A stretch of 28,714 nucleotides of DNA from a virus, in IMG/VR virus record IMGVR_UViG_3300042673_000856, positions 1-28,714 of that record. The stretch is one strand, 5' to 3'. Below, in pieces: positions 1 to 6,285 of this stretch; within the stretch, counting starts at the first letter, position 1; each line of letters starts with the position of its first letter. Position numbers and translations under genes: made by a program. Below the pieces are notes generated by a model. It was not told the DNA's origin. It worked only from the letters and a program-made list of their open reading frames with translations, and ran no database searches.

Positions 1-307
1 CCAGTGCAAAAGATCTTACGAACTTTCTTCCTGCGATGCCTTTATGAACTACCTCTGCATCTGTTACTTCTACAATCTCACCCTTAATAATTAGTGTTCC
101 ATTATCTACGGATACATCAATATCTTCCTTTGAAAAACCAGCAATAGCCAAAGAGATCTGATATGTGTCTTCATCTAGTTTAAGAAGATCATACGGAGGA
201 TATGACTGTGAGTTTGTTTTGTGTGCAGTATTTAGGCGATTTAACTCTCTGTTAAAGCCAATAAAAAAAGGATCATTGAATAGATCCATAGCGTACTTTG
301 TTACCAT
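1..307 (-). CDS. Small heat-shock protein Hsp20/IbpA family, 3' part outside window
   Basis: The ORF is open to the window edge, so only the first 102 residues are visible. After a short N-terminal arm they read YPPYDLLKLDEDTYQISLAI, followed by AGFSKEDIDV. This is the opening of an alpha-crystallin domain of the IbpA type (beta-strands, then the A-G-[FV] loop). Family members are ATP-independent holdases that bind unfolding proteins; phage copies are known in cyanophages and may protect virion assembly. The ATG at 307 has a good ribosome site (GAAAGGGG) and a TATAAT lies about 50 bases further upstream. The C-terminal IXI motif cannot be seen. The fold assignment is firm; the phage role is inference. 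Confidence 0.88.
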   Translation of the reverse strand, partial: MVTKYAMDLFNDPFFIGFNRELNRLNTAHKTNSQSYPPYDLLKLDEDTYQISLAIAGFSKEDIDVSVDNGTLIIKGEIVEVTDAEVVHKGIAGRKFVRSFAL

Positions 308-309
308 GT

Positions 310-378
310 TATTCCCCTTTCAAGCGAATAAGTTAAATTACCCCCCTATTGGGCAGGCAAATATATTATATCATAAGT
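310..378 (-). promoter_or_regulatory. Promoter and leader of the Hsp20 gene
   Basis: On the minus strand a TATAAT hexamer (plus-strand ATTATA near 364-369) follows the end of tRNA-Arg. It is succeeded by a short GC hairpin (CCCxxxxGGG type) and a strong GAAAGGGG ribosome site before the ATG at 307. The chaperone gene can therefore be transcribed separately from the tRNA block. Confidence 0.45.
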
Positions 379-450
379 ACCCCTGGCAAGAATCGAACTT
401 GCGACGCATGGCTTAGAAGTCCATCGTTCTGTCCACTGAACTACAGAGGT
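378..450 (-). tRNA. tRNA-Arg (anticodon TCT)
   Basis: The minus strand folds into a full cloverleaf. The acceptor stem ACCTCTG pairs with CAGGGGT, the T loop is GTTCGATTC, and the seven-base anticodon loop carries TCT, read as Arg (AGA). Discriminator A is at 378. No CCA is encoded. It is the last member of a five-tRNA cluster. Confidence 0.92.
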
Positions 451-454
451 AAAG

Positions 455-527
455 TATCTCCAACGGAATTCGAATCCGTGTTGCTGCCGTGAAAGGGCAG
501 AGTCCTGGGCCACTAGACGATGGAGAC
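455..527 (-). tRNA. tRNA-Glu (anticodon TTC)
   Basis: The acceptor GTCTCCA/TGGAGAT has a terminal G-T wobble. The anticodon stem CTGCC/GGCAG encloses the loop CTTTCAC, giving anticodon TTC. The T loop has the usual TTCGAAT form. It is five bases from tRNA-Arg, so the two are probably processed from one transcript. Confidence 0.92.
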
Positions 528-531
528 TTGG

Positions 532-602
532 AGCGGATGATGAGAATCGAACTCACCCCTTCTGCTTGGAAGGCAGAGGCACTACCAATATGCAACATCC
601 GC
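532..602 (-). tRNA. tRNA-Gly (anticodon TCC)
   Basis: The acceptor GCGGATG/CATCCGC is perfect. The anticodon stem TCTGC/GCAGA holds the loop CTTCCAA, giving TCC. Discriminator T is typical of bacterial tRNA-Gly. The adjacent tRNA-Glu begins four bases away. Confidence 0.92.
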
Positions 603-606
603 ATCG

Positions 607-680
607 TACATCTGGAAGGACTTGAACCTTCGGCTCTCTGCATATAAGGCAGGTACTCTAACCAACTGAGTTACAGATGT
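607..680 (-). tRNA. tRNA-Ile (anticodon TAT)
   Basis: The acceptor ACATCTG/CAGATGT is perfect and the T loop is GTTCAAGTC. The anticodon loop CTTATAT places TAT at positions 34-36, which reads AUA. The first anticodon-stem pair is a C-A mismatch. Bacteria usually read AUA with a lysidine-modified CAT tRNA, so an unmodified TAT tRNA is a notable phage supplement for an AT-rich genome. Confidence 0.85.
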
Positions 681-684
681 CTAG

Positions 685-759
685 TACACCAGGTAGGACT
701 TGAACCTACGAATAGCCGAATTATGAGTTCGGTGCCTTAACCAACTTGGCTACTGGTGC
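685..759 (-). tRNA. tRNA-Met (anticodon CAT, probably elongator)
   Basis: The acceptor GCACCAG/CTGGTGT starts with a G-T wobble. The anticodon stem CCGAA/TTCGG encloses CTCATAA, giving CAT. The paired first position argues against an initiator tRNA. A lysidine-type Ile tRNA cannot be excluded, but the TAT tRNA next to it already covers AUA. Confidence 0.88.
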
Positions 760-765
760 TAGTCC

Positions 766-909
766 CTATTTAATTAATAAACCAAAGAATGTTCCAACTA
801 AAAAAGATAAGAACCCTACAGTCCAATAGAACTGTTTCTTTACGTGTTCTTTAATTATGTATAACTTTATTTCTTCTGGAATCTTATTTAACTTGTCTTG
901 ATCAATCAT
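766..909 (-). CDS. Small single-pass membrane protein (47 aa)
   Basis: The first 25 residues are charged and helical (MIDQDKLNKIPEEIK...). One hydrophobic segment from about residue 29 to 45 follows, ending in LLIK. A GGAG ribosome site lies nine bases before the ATG. It lies just upstream of the tRNA block and may be cotranscribed with it. The N-out, C-in shape resembles many tiny phage membrane proteins, but no family is recognised. Confidence 0.6.
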   Translation of the reverse strand: MIDQDKLNKIPEEIKLYIIKEHVKKQFYWTVGFLSFLVGTFFGLLIK

Positions 910-930
910 AACAAACTCCAAACCTAATTG

Positions 931-1083
931 TTAAGAATTTAACGCATCAAAGATAATTCCTTCTCTGATTGCTTTTTGCTTACGTTCAAACCTTGACAAA
1001 TAAGGCTTGGACTGTATTCTTTTTTTGTTTTTGTTTGCTCTCTTAATTTTATGCTGAGATACTTTGTTGTTGGACTTTTTCAT
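931..1083 (-). CDS. Very basic 50-residue protein
   Basis: The product is strongly Lys/Arg-rich (MKKSNNKVSQHKIKRANKNK...) and could bind nucleic acid. Its ATG overlaps the TGA of the upstream zinc-ribbon gene in an ATGA arrangement, indicating translational coupling. There are no recognised motifs. Confidence 0.55.
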   Translation of the reverse strand: MKKSNNKVSQHKIKRANKNKKRIQSKPYLSRFERKQKAIREGIIFDALNS

Positions 1084-1217
1084 TTAGTCACTTGGTTTTC
1101 TGCCACATTGTCACAAGGACAGATAATTGATTCTGGAAGTTCGTGAACCTTTGTTACAATCGTAATAGAAGTTTCACACTCCTTGCACTTATATATCTTC
1201 TTAATTTGTTTGCTCAT
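1080..1217 (-). CDS. Zinc-ribbon microprotein (45 aa)
   Basis: A Cys-x2-Cys knuckle (YKCKECE) and a second Cys-Pro-Cys pair (IICPCD) are spaced as in a minimal rubredoxin-like zinc ribbon. The start is fixed by a TATGAT hexamer at 1224-1229, exactly six bases before the ATG, with no Shine-Dalgarno site, so the mRNA is probably leaderless. The function is unknown; DNA, RNA or protein binding are all possible. Confidence 0.6.
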   Translation of the reverse strand: MSKQIKKIYKCKECETSITIVTKVHELPESIICPCDNVAENQVTK

Positions 1218-1248
1218 AGACTAATCATACCATTCTCTTCGTTGTAAG

Positions 1249-1716
1249 TCAAGACTTGTCCCCGTCCCAGGTACCAATCTTGGTAGTAGGAATTTTGTGA
1301 TTTTCCCATAATCTGATAACATTTGGATTATCATCTACTGCGTGAACAACATTCCAATGCTTATCAATCTTATCTAAGATGTCTTTCTTAACTTCATAGT
1401 CTGGCCTATTATCTTCATCAGACCTCATAAATAATGCGTGTGACCTGAGATTATTTTTTGCAAGCCACATAGAAGTTAAACCTCTCCATTTTTCTTTTCT
1501 TGATGTTACAACAAGTATTGCATGTTTATCAGAAACAGCATTATTTAACATCTGAACAACATCTACATTTGGCAGGGCATCTATAGAAGCCTCATGAAAA
1601 GCCTCATAGTCCCTATTAGAGCCACGAACAAGATGTATGTATGGATCTACATTGGCTAGAGTTCCATCTACATCGAAGATGTAGGCTGTTGGCCTTGTAT
1701 CAATCCTGATTAACAT
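1249..1716 (-). CDS. HAD-superfamily phosphatase, polynucleotide-kinase 3'-phosphatase type
   Basis: Residues 13-21 read IFDVDGTLA, the HAD motif I DxDGT with nucleophile and acid aspartates. Motif II is the VVTSR stretch near residue 70. A lysine lies in the EVKKDILDK stretch, and motif IV is AVDDNP near residue 127. The order and the 155-residue length match the stand-alone phosphatase domain of phage polynucleotide kinase (T4 PseT C-terminal half), which removes 3' phosphates from nicked RNA or DNA. The kinase half is absent. Neighbouring tRNAs fit a role in tRNA or RNA repair, but a nucleotidase role is also possible. Confidence 0.8.
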   Translation of the reverse strand: MLIRIDTRPTAYIFDVDGTLANVDPYIHLVRGSNRDYEAFHEASIDALPNVDVVQMLNNAVSDKHAILVVTSRKEKWRGLTSMWLAKNNLRSHALFMRSDEDNRPDYEVKKDILDKIDKHWNVVHAVDDNPNVIRLWENHKIPTTKIGTWDGDKS

Positions 1717-1789
1717 TATAAGTCATAATAAAATAGCAGGCAGCATATCCTAAAATAAATGCTGGAATTAACAATAGTGCACTAATCAT
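1700..1789 (-). CDS. 29-residue membrane microprotein
   Basis: MISALLLIPAFILGYAACYF is one hydrophobic helix followed by a short polar tail. A perfect AGGAGG lies before the ATG. The gene overlaps the end of the 57-residue gene (ATGA) and the beginning of the HAD gene, so all three look translationally coupled. No family is recognised. Confidence 0.6.
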   Translation of the reverse strand: MISALLLIPAFILGYAACYFIMTYNVNQD

Positions 1790-1959
1790 TCGAAATCCTC
1801 CTGTCTTTCAAACATACTTGTCATATAGTTATTTTCTCCTCTTGCAACCTTTGCTGCAAGCATCCTCATACCAACTGCGTTGGTTACAGACTCTTCAATT
1901 GATATGGCTTCAATAGCCCTTGCAATCTCTTCTCGTAATGTCATTTCATCTATACTCAT
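1786..1959 (-). CDS. Small hypothetical protein (57 aa), leaderless
   Basis: It is an acidic, helical protein (MSIDEMTLREEIARAIEAIS...). TATAAT at 1966-1971 lies exactly six bases before the ATG and there is no ribosome site. Its last bases supply the AGGAGG of the following microprotein gene. No family is recognised. Confidence 0.65.
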   Translation of the reverse strand: MSIDEMTLREEIARAIEAISIEESVTNAVGMRMLAAKVARGENNYMTSMFERQEDFE

Positions 1960-1974
1960 AATATAATTATACCT

Positions 1975-2196
1975 TTACCATTCGTTTTTGTCAAGAATAT
2001 AGTATGTTCCCCAACGCTCATAAGGTTTATTAAGCATTACCCACATTTTTGCGTGGTATTTATAACGAAACCCTAAATTACTATCTAATTCCTCATCTAA
2101 ATCAATAGCCTTAACAAGGTGATTGCCAGCAAACTCCCCACAAAAATTACCTATCCATCGTAATGGAAGTATGTTAGTCTTTTGAATCTTTTTCAT
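1975..2196 (-). CDS. Hypothetical protein (73 aa)
   Basis: The start MKKIQKTNILPLRW is preferred over an in-frame ATG at 2223, because the longer form overlaps the upstream ORF further. It ends WGTYYILDKNEW. It is aromatic-rich with no transmembrane segment or recognised motif. A -10 element for the next gene overlaps the end region. Confidence 0.5.
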   Translation of the reverse strand: MKKIQKTNILPLRWIGNFCGEFAGNHLVKAIDLDEELDSNLGFRYKYHAKMWVMLNKPYERWGTYYILDKNEW

Positions 2197-2290
2197 CCTG
2201 TGGCACCCACACTTTCTTTCCATCTTTCCACACAGGCCAGTAGCCTAGGGAACGCCAATCCATCTTCGTAATCTTAGGCTCTCTTGGCAT
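2174..2290 (-). CDS. Small hypothetical protein (38 aa)
   Basis: The product has four tryptophans, a basic start (MPREPKITKMDWRSLGYWPV) and a charged tail. It overlaps its neighbours on both sides, as is usual in this tightly packed cluster. No family is recognised. Confidence 0.45.
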   Translation of the reverse strand: MPREPKITKMDWRSLGYWPVWKDGKKVWVPQDEKDSKD

Positions 2291-2381
2291 TTACACACCA
2301 TATCTTTCCGTCAGACATTGTTTGATGAGAATTCCAAAACCATTCTGACTCTTTAGATAGTCCACACACAATACATGTCAT
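2274..2381 (-). CDS. Small Cys-containing protein (35 aa)
   Basis: It begins with one Cys-x2-Cys knuckle (MTCIVCG) and has a His and a further Cys downstream, a possible degenerate zinc finger. A GAAGG-like ribosome site precedes the ATG. It overlaps the next gene by 17 bases. Confidence 0.45.
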   Translation of the reverse strand: MTCIVCGLSKESEWFWNSHQTMSDGKIWCVNAKRA

Positions 2382-2397
2382 CTTATATGCCTTCACT

Positions 2398-2496
2398 CTA
2401 GTCAATTCTGTCTAAATCTTCAAGGCTATTAATGCCATAAAGGTTAATCATTTCTTCAACAGTAAACTCTAGATCAAACTCTTCTTCAGTATCCAC
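2398..2496 (-). CDS. Small acidic protein with GTG start (32 aa)
   Basis: The product VDTEEEFDLEFTVEEMINLY... is highly acidic. The GTG start overlaps the end of the preceding ORF. Acidic phage miniproteins are sometimes DNA mimics or inhibitors, but nothing specific supports that here. Confidence 0.35.
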   Translation of the reverse strand: MDTEEEFDLEFTVEEMINLYGINSLEDLDRID

Positions 2497-2689
2497 CTAA
2501 GCACTCATTTCTTGTATGAAACAACCTAATCTTTGTCATAATTTTGCGGGATGGAGCATAAAGCATTTCCTTACAGGAACACTTAAAAGACCATTCTTTA
2601 GTAAAGAAATCATAGCCATAGCCTTTGGCGTTAGCATATTTCTTGGCTACAAAGGTTTGAAAAGGATCTGGTATTTCCATATTGATCAT
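2486..2689 (-). CDS. Hypothetical protein (67 aa)
   Basis: It contains a Cys-x-Cys pair (FKCSCKEM) and a later His and Cys, and is otherwise Lys- and aromatic-rich. No clear ribosome site is seen and a start at the second Met (MEIPDPF) is equally likely. The plus strand also carries an open frame here, but this frame fits the packed leftward cluster. Confidence 0.4.
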   Translation of the reverse strand: MINMEIPDPFQTFVAKKYANAKGYGYDFFTKEWSFKCSCKEMLYAPSRKIMTKIRLFHTRNECLGGY

Positions 2690-2728
2690 ACATTAAGGAT
2701 AGCAGAATTGCTGGCATAAGTCAAGGCG

Positions 2729-2854
2729 TTAGGAAACAAGGCCCATAGAAAGGTGGGAAAGGCAAACATCCGCAACCACCCATTCGGCGTGATTTACTAC
2801 AATATCGTAATGGGTTGCTTCTTCGTCGCAAAAATAACATTTAGACTTTTTCAT
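2729..2854 (-). CDS. Zinc-finger microprotein (41 aa), leaderless
   Basis: MKKSKCYFCDEEATHYDIVV carries a Cys-x2-Cys knuckle, and a later Cys and His (VCLSHL) complete a treble-clef-like pattern. TATAAT at 2861-2866 sits six bases before the ATG, with no ribosome site. Confidence 0.6.
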   Translation of the reverse strand: MKKSKCYFCDEEATHYDIVVNHAEWVVADVCLSHLSMGLVS

Positions 2855-2959
2855 CTAATCATTATATCATGTTTGTAGTTTAATAAATATAGTCTTTTTT
2901 CTTTTTATTTTTCTTTAATAAAGAGCGAACAAGCCTTTCTAAGTAAAATAGTATAAATT

Positions 2960-3847
2960 TCATGAATAAATCTTACCATATTCATTAAGAAATAGTTCAT
3001 AATAGTGAATCTGTCTATGTGCCCCTATGTGGGGTAAACTTGATAACTCTATATCCATTCCATGAAGCCATGAGTACTGCTCCAATTCGTTGGTTGGTGC
3101 GTGACAATCTTTAGACCCATTAAAGACTTCAACAATACCATCTCTGACCCATAGGGCAGAATCAGATTTGACATACCCGCTATAACTATTATTGTGCGGT
3201 AATCCATCCATCATCCGATCATCTACTGGATCCCAAAATGAATATTTTAAAATAATATTATTAGAAAGGCAGTATTGCTCAAAATTTAAAATATATTTTA
3301 GTGATAATAAAGTTGGTAGTTCTGAGGTTAGAACCTCTTCCAACTTATGTGGTTTTTGTGAATACTTCGGTGAGTTACCCTGACTTGGAACGGCAGTATC
3401 TCTTGCAAAATCAAAACCGTGCCTTCCAATAAAAACATTTCTATTGGTCCAAAAATTCATTCTTGCTAAACTTGGAAACAAACAAAACAATACTTTTGGC
3501 TTACCAAATTTATCAAAGTATGCAATTAGATTATCTATGATTGTTGTTATAGCACCATTGCTAATGCCAAGGTTTCGTGTTTCTATCCCCATAGTTTTTG
3601 CAATACGATTGCCCCAAATTAAAGAATCATCAATTCCCCATCCCCAGGTATGAGAGCATCCAGCAAAAACAAAATCTGGTGTTTTATCGTCAAACTCTGC
3701 TGTGCGAAATCCAAGGGAATTTGTAACGTACTTTGTCTTAGGATCAATAATAATATTTGGACCATAAGGCATCCCGTACCTATTAAGTACAGTAGTTTTG
3801 TACATCTCTAAGCGAAGCATATTCAATATGTTCGCATTTTTTTCCAT
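2960..3847 (-). CDS. SGNH/GDSL-like hydrolase
   Basis: This 295-residue protein has the order of an SGNH hydrolase. GCSHTWGWG at about residues 63-71 supplies the block I serine (S65). A Gly/Asn pair follows in NLGISNGA at about 93-99, and FCLFPSLAR may be block III. HIGAHRQIHYY near residue 273 supplies the His dyad. Known members are esterases or acyl-transfer enzymes, many acting on cell-wall or capsule sugars. It has no signal peptide. TATAAT at 3854-3859 is six bases before the ATG, so it forms its own leaderless unit. A role in modifying host surface polymer or a phage glycan is possible but unproven. Confidence 0.7.
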   Translation of the reverse strand: MEKNANILNMLRLEMYKTTVLNRYGMPYGPNIIIDPKTKYVTNSLGFRTAEFDDKTPDFVFAGCSHTWGWGIDDSLIWGNRIAKTMGIETRNLGISNGAITTIIDNLIAYFDKFGKPKVLFCLFPSLARMNFWTNRNVFIGRHGFDFARDTAVPSQGNSPKYSQKPHKLEEVLTSELPTLLSLKYILNFEQYCLSNNIILKYSFWDPVDDRMMDGLPHNNSYSGYVKSDSALWVRDGIVEVFNGSKDCHAPTNELEQYSWLHGMDIELSSLPHIGAHRQIHYYELFLNEYGKIYS

Positions 3848-3904
3848 ATTTTAATTATAGCATTCTTTAAAGTTCGGCGCAAAATAGGAGTTATAAACCT
3901 TTCT

Positions 3905-3924
3905 ATGCCCCACAGGGGCAATAT
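3905..3924 (-). terminator. Hairpin after the 3928-4376 genes
   Basis: On the minus strand a perfect GCCCC/GGGGC stem with a three-base loop follows the stop of the 71-residue gene. There is no long T run, so it is at best an intrinsic terminator of the weak-tail kind. Confidence 0.4.
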
Positions 3925-3927
3925 TGG

Positions 3928-4143
3928 TTAGAAACCCTTGTCCGCCAATGACTTGTCATGCTTGATCCTTCTTGCATTCTTGTTTTTCCAAGCAGCATCT
4001 CTTTCCTTATTGGCCTTAGCCCAGTCTAGTTTTTGTTGCTTTTCAAGAGCACGGTATTCATCAGAAGGTGGACATTCATTACACCAATGATAACTGGTAA
4101 AGTAAGGCTCTCCACGCTTATAAGCACAAAGTGAACCCTTCAT
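3928..4143 (-). CDS. Hypothetical protein with Cys motif (71 aa)
   Basis: The N-terminal half has Cys6 and a WCNECPP knuckle; the C-terminal half is a charged helix ending KHDKSLADKGF. It starts in a TAATG overlap with the upstream gene, so the pair are coupled. It may be a small zinc-binding protein. Confidence 0.6.
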   Translation of the reverse strand: MKGSLCAYKRGEPYFTSYHWCNECPPSDEYRALEKQQKLDWAKANKERDAAWKNKNARRIKHDKSLADKGF

Positions 4144-4376
4144 TATGACTGCTCCTTAGCATACATTATCTTAAACTCTAACTCATCCCTATTTTCTGCA
4201 ACTGTTCTAGCAGTCCAGTTAATCAATGAAATAGTCCTACTAATATCATTATGAGATACATCTTCAGACTTGGCTACATCAAGATATCTACTGATATCAT
4301 TTTTGAGGTTTTCTAGGACAAAGACAAAATCCTCTTCGTATTGGTGCATTTGCTTTTTATTTTTTTTAGTAATCAT
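4143..4376 (-). CDS. Hypothetical helical protein (77 aa), leaderless
   Basis: It is a charged, mostly helical protein (EEDFVFVLENLKNDISRYLD...). TATGAT at 4383-4388 is six bases before the ATG. It is divergent from the GIY-YIG-like gene, with the two -10 elements only 24 bases apart. Confidence 0.65.
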   Translation of the reverse strand: MITKKNKKQMHQYEEDFVFVLENLKNDISRYLDVAKSEDVSHNDISRTISLINWTARTVAENRDELEFKIMYAKEQS

Positions 4377-4424
4377 AAACCAATCATATCAAAATTAGCA
4401 GGGTATGTCAAGTATAATGAGTCT

Positions 4425-4742
4425 ATGGATGAAGCAGTCTTATATATACTATACAGCCCACTACATAAGGCTGTCAAGGTAGGTATATCAGATATAAGCG
4501 GAAGAAGGTTTGCAAGCCATAGGACCAAGGGTTGGATACTAATTAAGTATTGGCATTTTTTCGAACGGGATAGGGCAAGAGCAGTCGAAACCCTAGTACT
4601 AAGAACACTAAGGGAAAGATATGGACACTTTCTGGATAAGGCGGATATGCCTCAAAGCGGATACACAGAGACCTTTGATGCGTCGAAGATAACACGTAGG
4701 GCCTTGATCCGTATGGTCAATAAGGCTATAAAAGAGGTTTGA
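4425..4742 (+). CDS. GIY-YIG / T5orf172-like domain protein (105 aa)
   Basis: This is the only rightward gene in the left arm. LYILYSP...KVGIS followed by RR and SHRTKGW matches the start of the GIY-YIG fold in the T5orf172/MUG113 group. The Glu in RAVETLVLRTLRER would be the metal-binding residue. Members are nucleases or inactive DNA-binding relatives. TATAAT at 4413-4418 is six bases before the ATG at 4425, so this start is chosen over an upstream in-frame ATG. Its lone inverted orientation fits a mobile (homing) or moron gene, but no second homing domain is visible. Confidence 0.62.
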   Translation: MDEAVLYILYSPLHKAVKVGISDISGRRFASHRTKGWILIKYWHFFERDRARAVETLVLRTLRERYGHFLDKADMPQSGYTETFDASKITRRALIRMVNKAIKEV

Positions 4743-4878
4743 TCCCCTGGCATTTTGGACACTTGGATGTAGGGTTTGATACCCCATATGGCATTTCATA
4801 CATACCCCCACAGTCAAAGCATAGGATGCTTACTGTAGGCTGAATAAACTTATTGTATGATGATTCCAATTTGTGCAT
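4726..4878 (-). CDS. Zinc-ribbon protein (50 aa)
   Basis: Two Cys-x2-Cys knuckles (LCFDCGG and KCPKCQG) lie 21 residues apart, a classic zinc ribbon. The last 17 bases overlap the convergent GIY-YIG-like gene. A TATGAT hexamer lies 11 bases before the ATG. Confidence 0.62.
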   Translation of the reverse strand: MHKLESSYNKFIQPTVSILCFDCGGMYEMPYGVSNPTSKCPKCQGIKPLL

Positions 4879-4896
4879 TGGATTATTGTATCATAG

Positions 4897-4916
4897 TTAT
4901 CCACAAGTTATCCACA
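4897..4916 (+). promoter_or_regulatory. Two tandem DnaA-box-like sites
   Basis: TTATCCACA occurs twice, at 4897-4905 and 4908-4916. It equals the high-affinity bacterial DnaA-box consensus TTATNCACA. The spacing is eleven bases start to start, one helical turn. Confidence 0.6.
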
Positions 4917-5022
4917 GAAATATGTTACTGATTATATTATTAGACAGTCTAGAAGTGGAGTGAAGTGGAGGGAAGTGGGTTAGGGAGCCCTTTTATAGAT
5001 GGGGTCGTAATCTCTAACGGCC

Positions 5023-5250
5023 AAACCTTCATATCTCCAAACCTTTATAGCCGCATTTTACCACAAACCTTCATATCTGTCAAACCTTTATATGCATGGT
5101 TTGGGCATTATAACCTATAAATTATGGTTTGTCAAGCCCATTTTATGCATAAAAAAATCTCCCAAAATCAGGAGAAAATGTCGATAAATCGTAATAAAAA
5201 TATATAAAGGTTTGATAAATATTTAAAAATCAGGATAAAAGGTTTGTCTA
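5023..5250. repeat. AAACCTTYATAT iteron-like repeats
   Basis: Four direct copies (5023, 5039, 5065, 5082) are followed by inverted copies (5207-5213, 5239-5245). Further GGTTTG or CAAACC cores continue past the next gene at 5537, 5552 and 5568. Confidence 0.6.
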
Positions 5251-5301
5251 TGTTTTAGTACTAGTGGTTTGGTATATAATCTCTTTATCCCCTGGCAAAA
5301 A

Positions 5302-5342
5302 CGGCCAGGTTTGGGGAAAAATTTTTAGGCGTTCGTAATCTT
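5302..5342 (-). repeat. TTCCCCAAACC / ATTACGAA repeat, copy 1
   Basis: On the minus strand ATTACGAA is followed about 12 bases later by TTTTTCCCCAAACC and a GG. The same layout recurs at about 5566-5600 and 5604-5638, and more loosely at about 8614-8645. This copy spans the stop codon of the 62-residue gene. Confidence 0.5.
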
Positions 5343-5513
5343 ATTTTCAGTTTCTTGATCCACCTGAAACTCGGCGGGAGAGAAAGAGAAGAACCTATTA
5401 ACTATAGGAACATGCTTAGTAATAGATACAAAACCATTCCACATATTATCTGAGAATGCTTGATAGCCTTTGGGATCTCTTTTTGCATATTCTGCAAAGT
5501 GTCTTGGGGTCAT
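5325..5513 (-). CDS. Hypothetical protein (62 aa), leaderless
   Basis: MTPRHFAEYAKRDPKGYQAF opens an aromatic, basic protein with an acidic tail. TATAAT at 5520-5525, six bases before the ATG at 5513, fixes this start rather than an in-frame ATG at 5528. It stands alone inside the repeat-rich region, which would suit a replication accessory gene, but no family is recognised. Confidence 0.55.
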   Translation of the reverse strand: MTPRHFAEYAKRDPKGYQAFSDNMWNGFVSITKHVPIVNRFFSFSPAEFQVDQETENKITNA

Positions 5514-5528
5514 AAATACATTATACAC

Positions 5529-5712
5529 CTGATATTAAGGTTTGACAAATAAAGGTTTGTATGGTATAAGGTTTGGGGAAAAGAATTTGTCCTTCGTAAT
5601 ACCCCTGGTTTGGGGAAAAATTTTTAAAGGTTCGTAATGATCTTTTGGAAATATGGTTTGTCCAATATGTCCAATTTGATATGATTTGCCCTCGGGGGAA
5701 ATCTCAGGGGCT
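5529..5712. repeat. Repeat-rich spacer with AAAGGTTTG and TTCCCCAAACC copies
   Basis: It contains three closely spaced AAGGTTTG copies (5537, 5552, 5568), two ATTACGAA...TTCCCCAAACC elements and paired TTGTCC/ATGTCC boxes near 5658-5672. It ends in a GCCCTCGGGG...AGGGGC hairpin (about 5688-5711). A frame stays open across it but looks accidental. Confidence 0.45.
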
Positions 5713-6015
5713 TTAGCCCAGAGACCCACCAGAGTTTTTCTTTTCATAGGCCAGGTTAAGAACTTCTGTTAGATTAATTTCATCTAGTTCCTCAACCTCT
5801 GCCTCTGTGATCTCTAATAGTTTAAACATCATATCGATGCTCTCTTCAACATATTGTTTACCAAGATCTGTCAAACCATTAACCAGGCCTTCTGCTACAT
5901 AGTATGCCATTGGAACACCAATGTCATTGTAATCCATAAAGGCACTAAAGTTTTCATCATCACGGAAATCAATCCATAGTTGACCTAGTATGCCTGTCTT
6001 ATCTGCGAAGTCCAT
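5713..6015 (-). CDS. Acidic hypothetical protein (100 aa)
   Basis: An acidic two-helix C-terminal half (LLEITEAEVEELDEI) follows a mixed N-terminal half. A GAAAGGA ribosome site lies inside the end of the upstream gene, which it overlaps by 17 bases. It is the last gene of the small operon led by the 79-residue gene. Confidence 0.65.
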   Translation of the reverse strand: MDFADKTGILGQLWIDFRDDENFSAFMDYNDIGVPMAYYVAEGLVNGLTDLGKQYVEESIDMMFKLLEITEAEVEELDEINLTEVLNLAYEKKNSGGSLG

Positions 6016-6238
6016 TATTGGGTCCTTTCATCTCTAACATAAGTTTATCATACTCTTCCATAGATGTCAAACTCAATACTTCTAATCTGTGATAGTTGAT
6101 TAGTGGTAGGTTTCTTACTACATAAAATCCTACTCTTTCTAAATCTACCGCAAAATCTTGGGTAAGGAGTCTGCCTAACTGTTCTGCCATTTTGCTTTCT
6201 TTATTATGGGTTGCCGTTCGTCTTATTGAATAAGCCAT
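5999..6238 (-). CDS. Hypothetical protein (79 aa)
   Basis: A basic N-terminus (MAYSIRRTATHNKESKMAEQ) is followed by a probable alpha/beta segment. There is a strong GAGGAGA ribosome site. It is the first gene of the operon driven by the promoter at 6257-6285. Confidence 0.65.
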   Translation of the reverse strand: MAYSIRRTATHNKESKMAEQLGRLLTQDFAVDLERVGFYVVRNLPLINYHRLEVLSLTSMEEYDKLMLEMKGPNNGLRR

Positions 6239-6256
6239 AGGTATCTCCTCTTGTCC

Positions 6257-6285
6257 ATTGTATCAAAAAGTAAGGGGGAGCGCAA
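6257..6285 (-). promoter_or_regulatory. Promoter, TTGCGC-N17-TACAAT
   Basis: On the minus strand TTGCGC (6280-6285) and TACAAT (6257-6262) are 17 bases apart, a normal housekeeping sigma layout. A strong ribosome site follows. It differs from the TGTCAG-type promoters elsewhere in the arm. Confidence 0.55.

Larger units (their letters stand above)
4879..5324. other. Gene-free AT-rich region with repeats, candidate replication origin
   Basis: No credible gene is present. It holds two tandem TTATCCACA boxes (4897-4905, 4908-4916) and a GAAGTGGA direct-repeat stretch (about 4953-4979). AAACCTTYATAT repeats follow at 5023, 5039, 5065 and 5082, then inverted copies at 5207 and 5239 and further GGTTTG cores up to 5310. 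Tandem DnaA boxes next to iterons and AT-rich DNA are what a plasmid- or phage-type origin looks like. Without a recognised initiator nearby this remains a candidate. Confidence 0.45.

Noticed and set aside
685-759. CAT tRNA as initiator tRNA
   Set aside because: The first acceptor position is paired (G-T), unlike the mismatch of bacterial initiators.
378-759. Attachment site in the tRNA block
   Set aside because: No integrase gene or repeated tRNA 3' end is visible in the window.
5535-5747. Leftward open frame of 70 codons
   Set aside because: It overlaps the end of the 100-residue gene by 35 bases and runs through a GC hairpin and two TTCCCCAAACC repeats. The amino-acid sequence mirrors those repeats, with no good ribosome site or leaderless -10.
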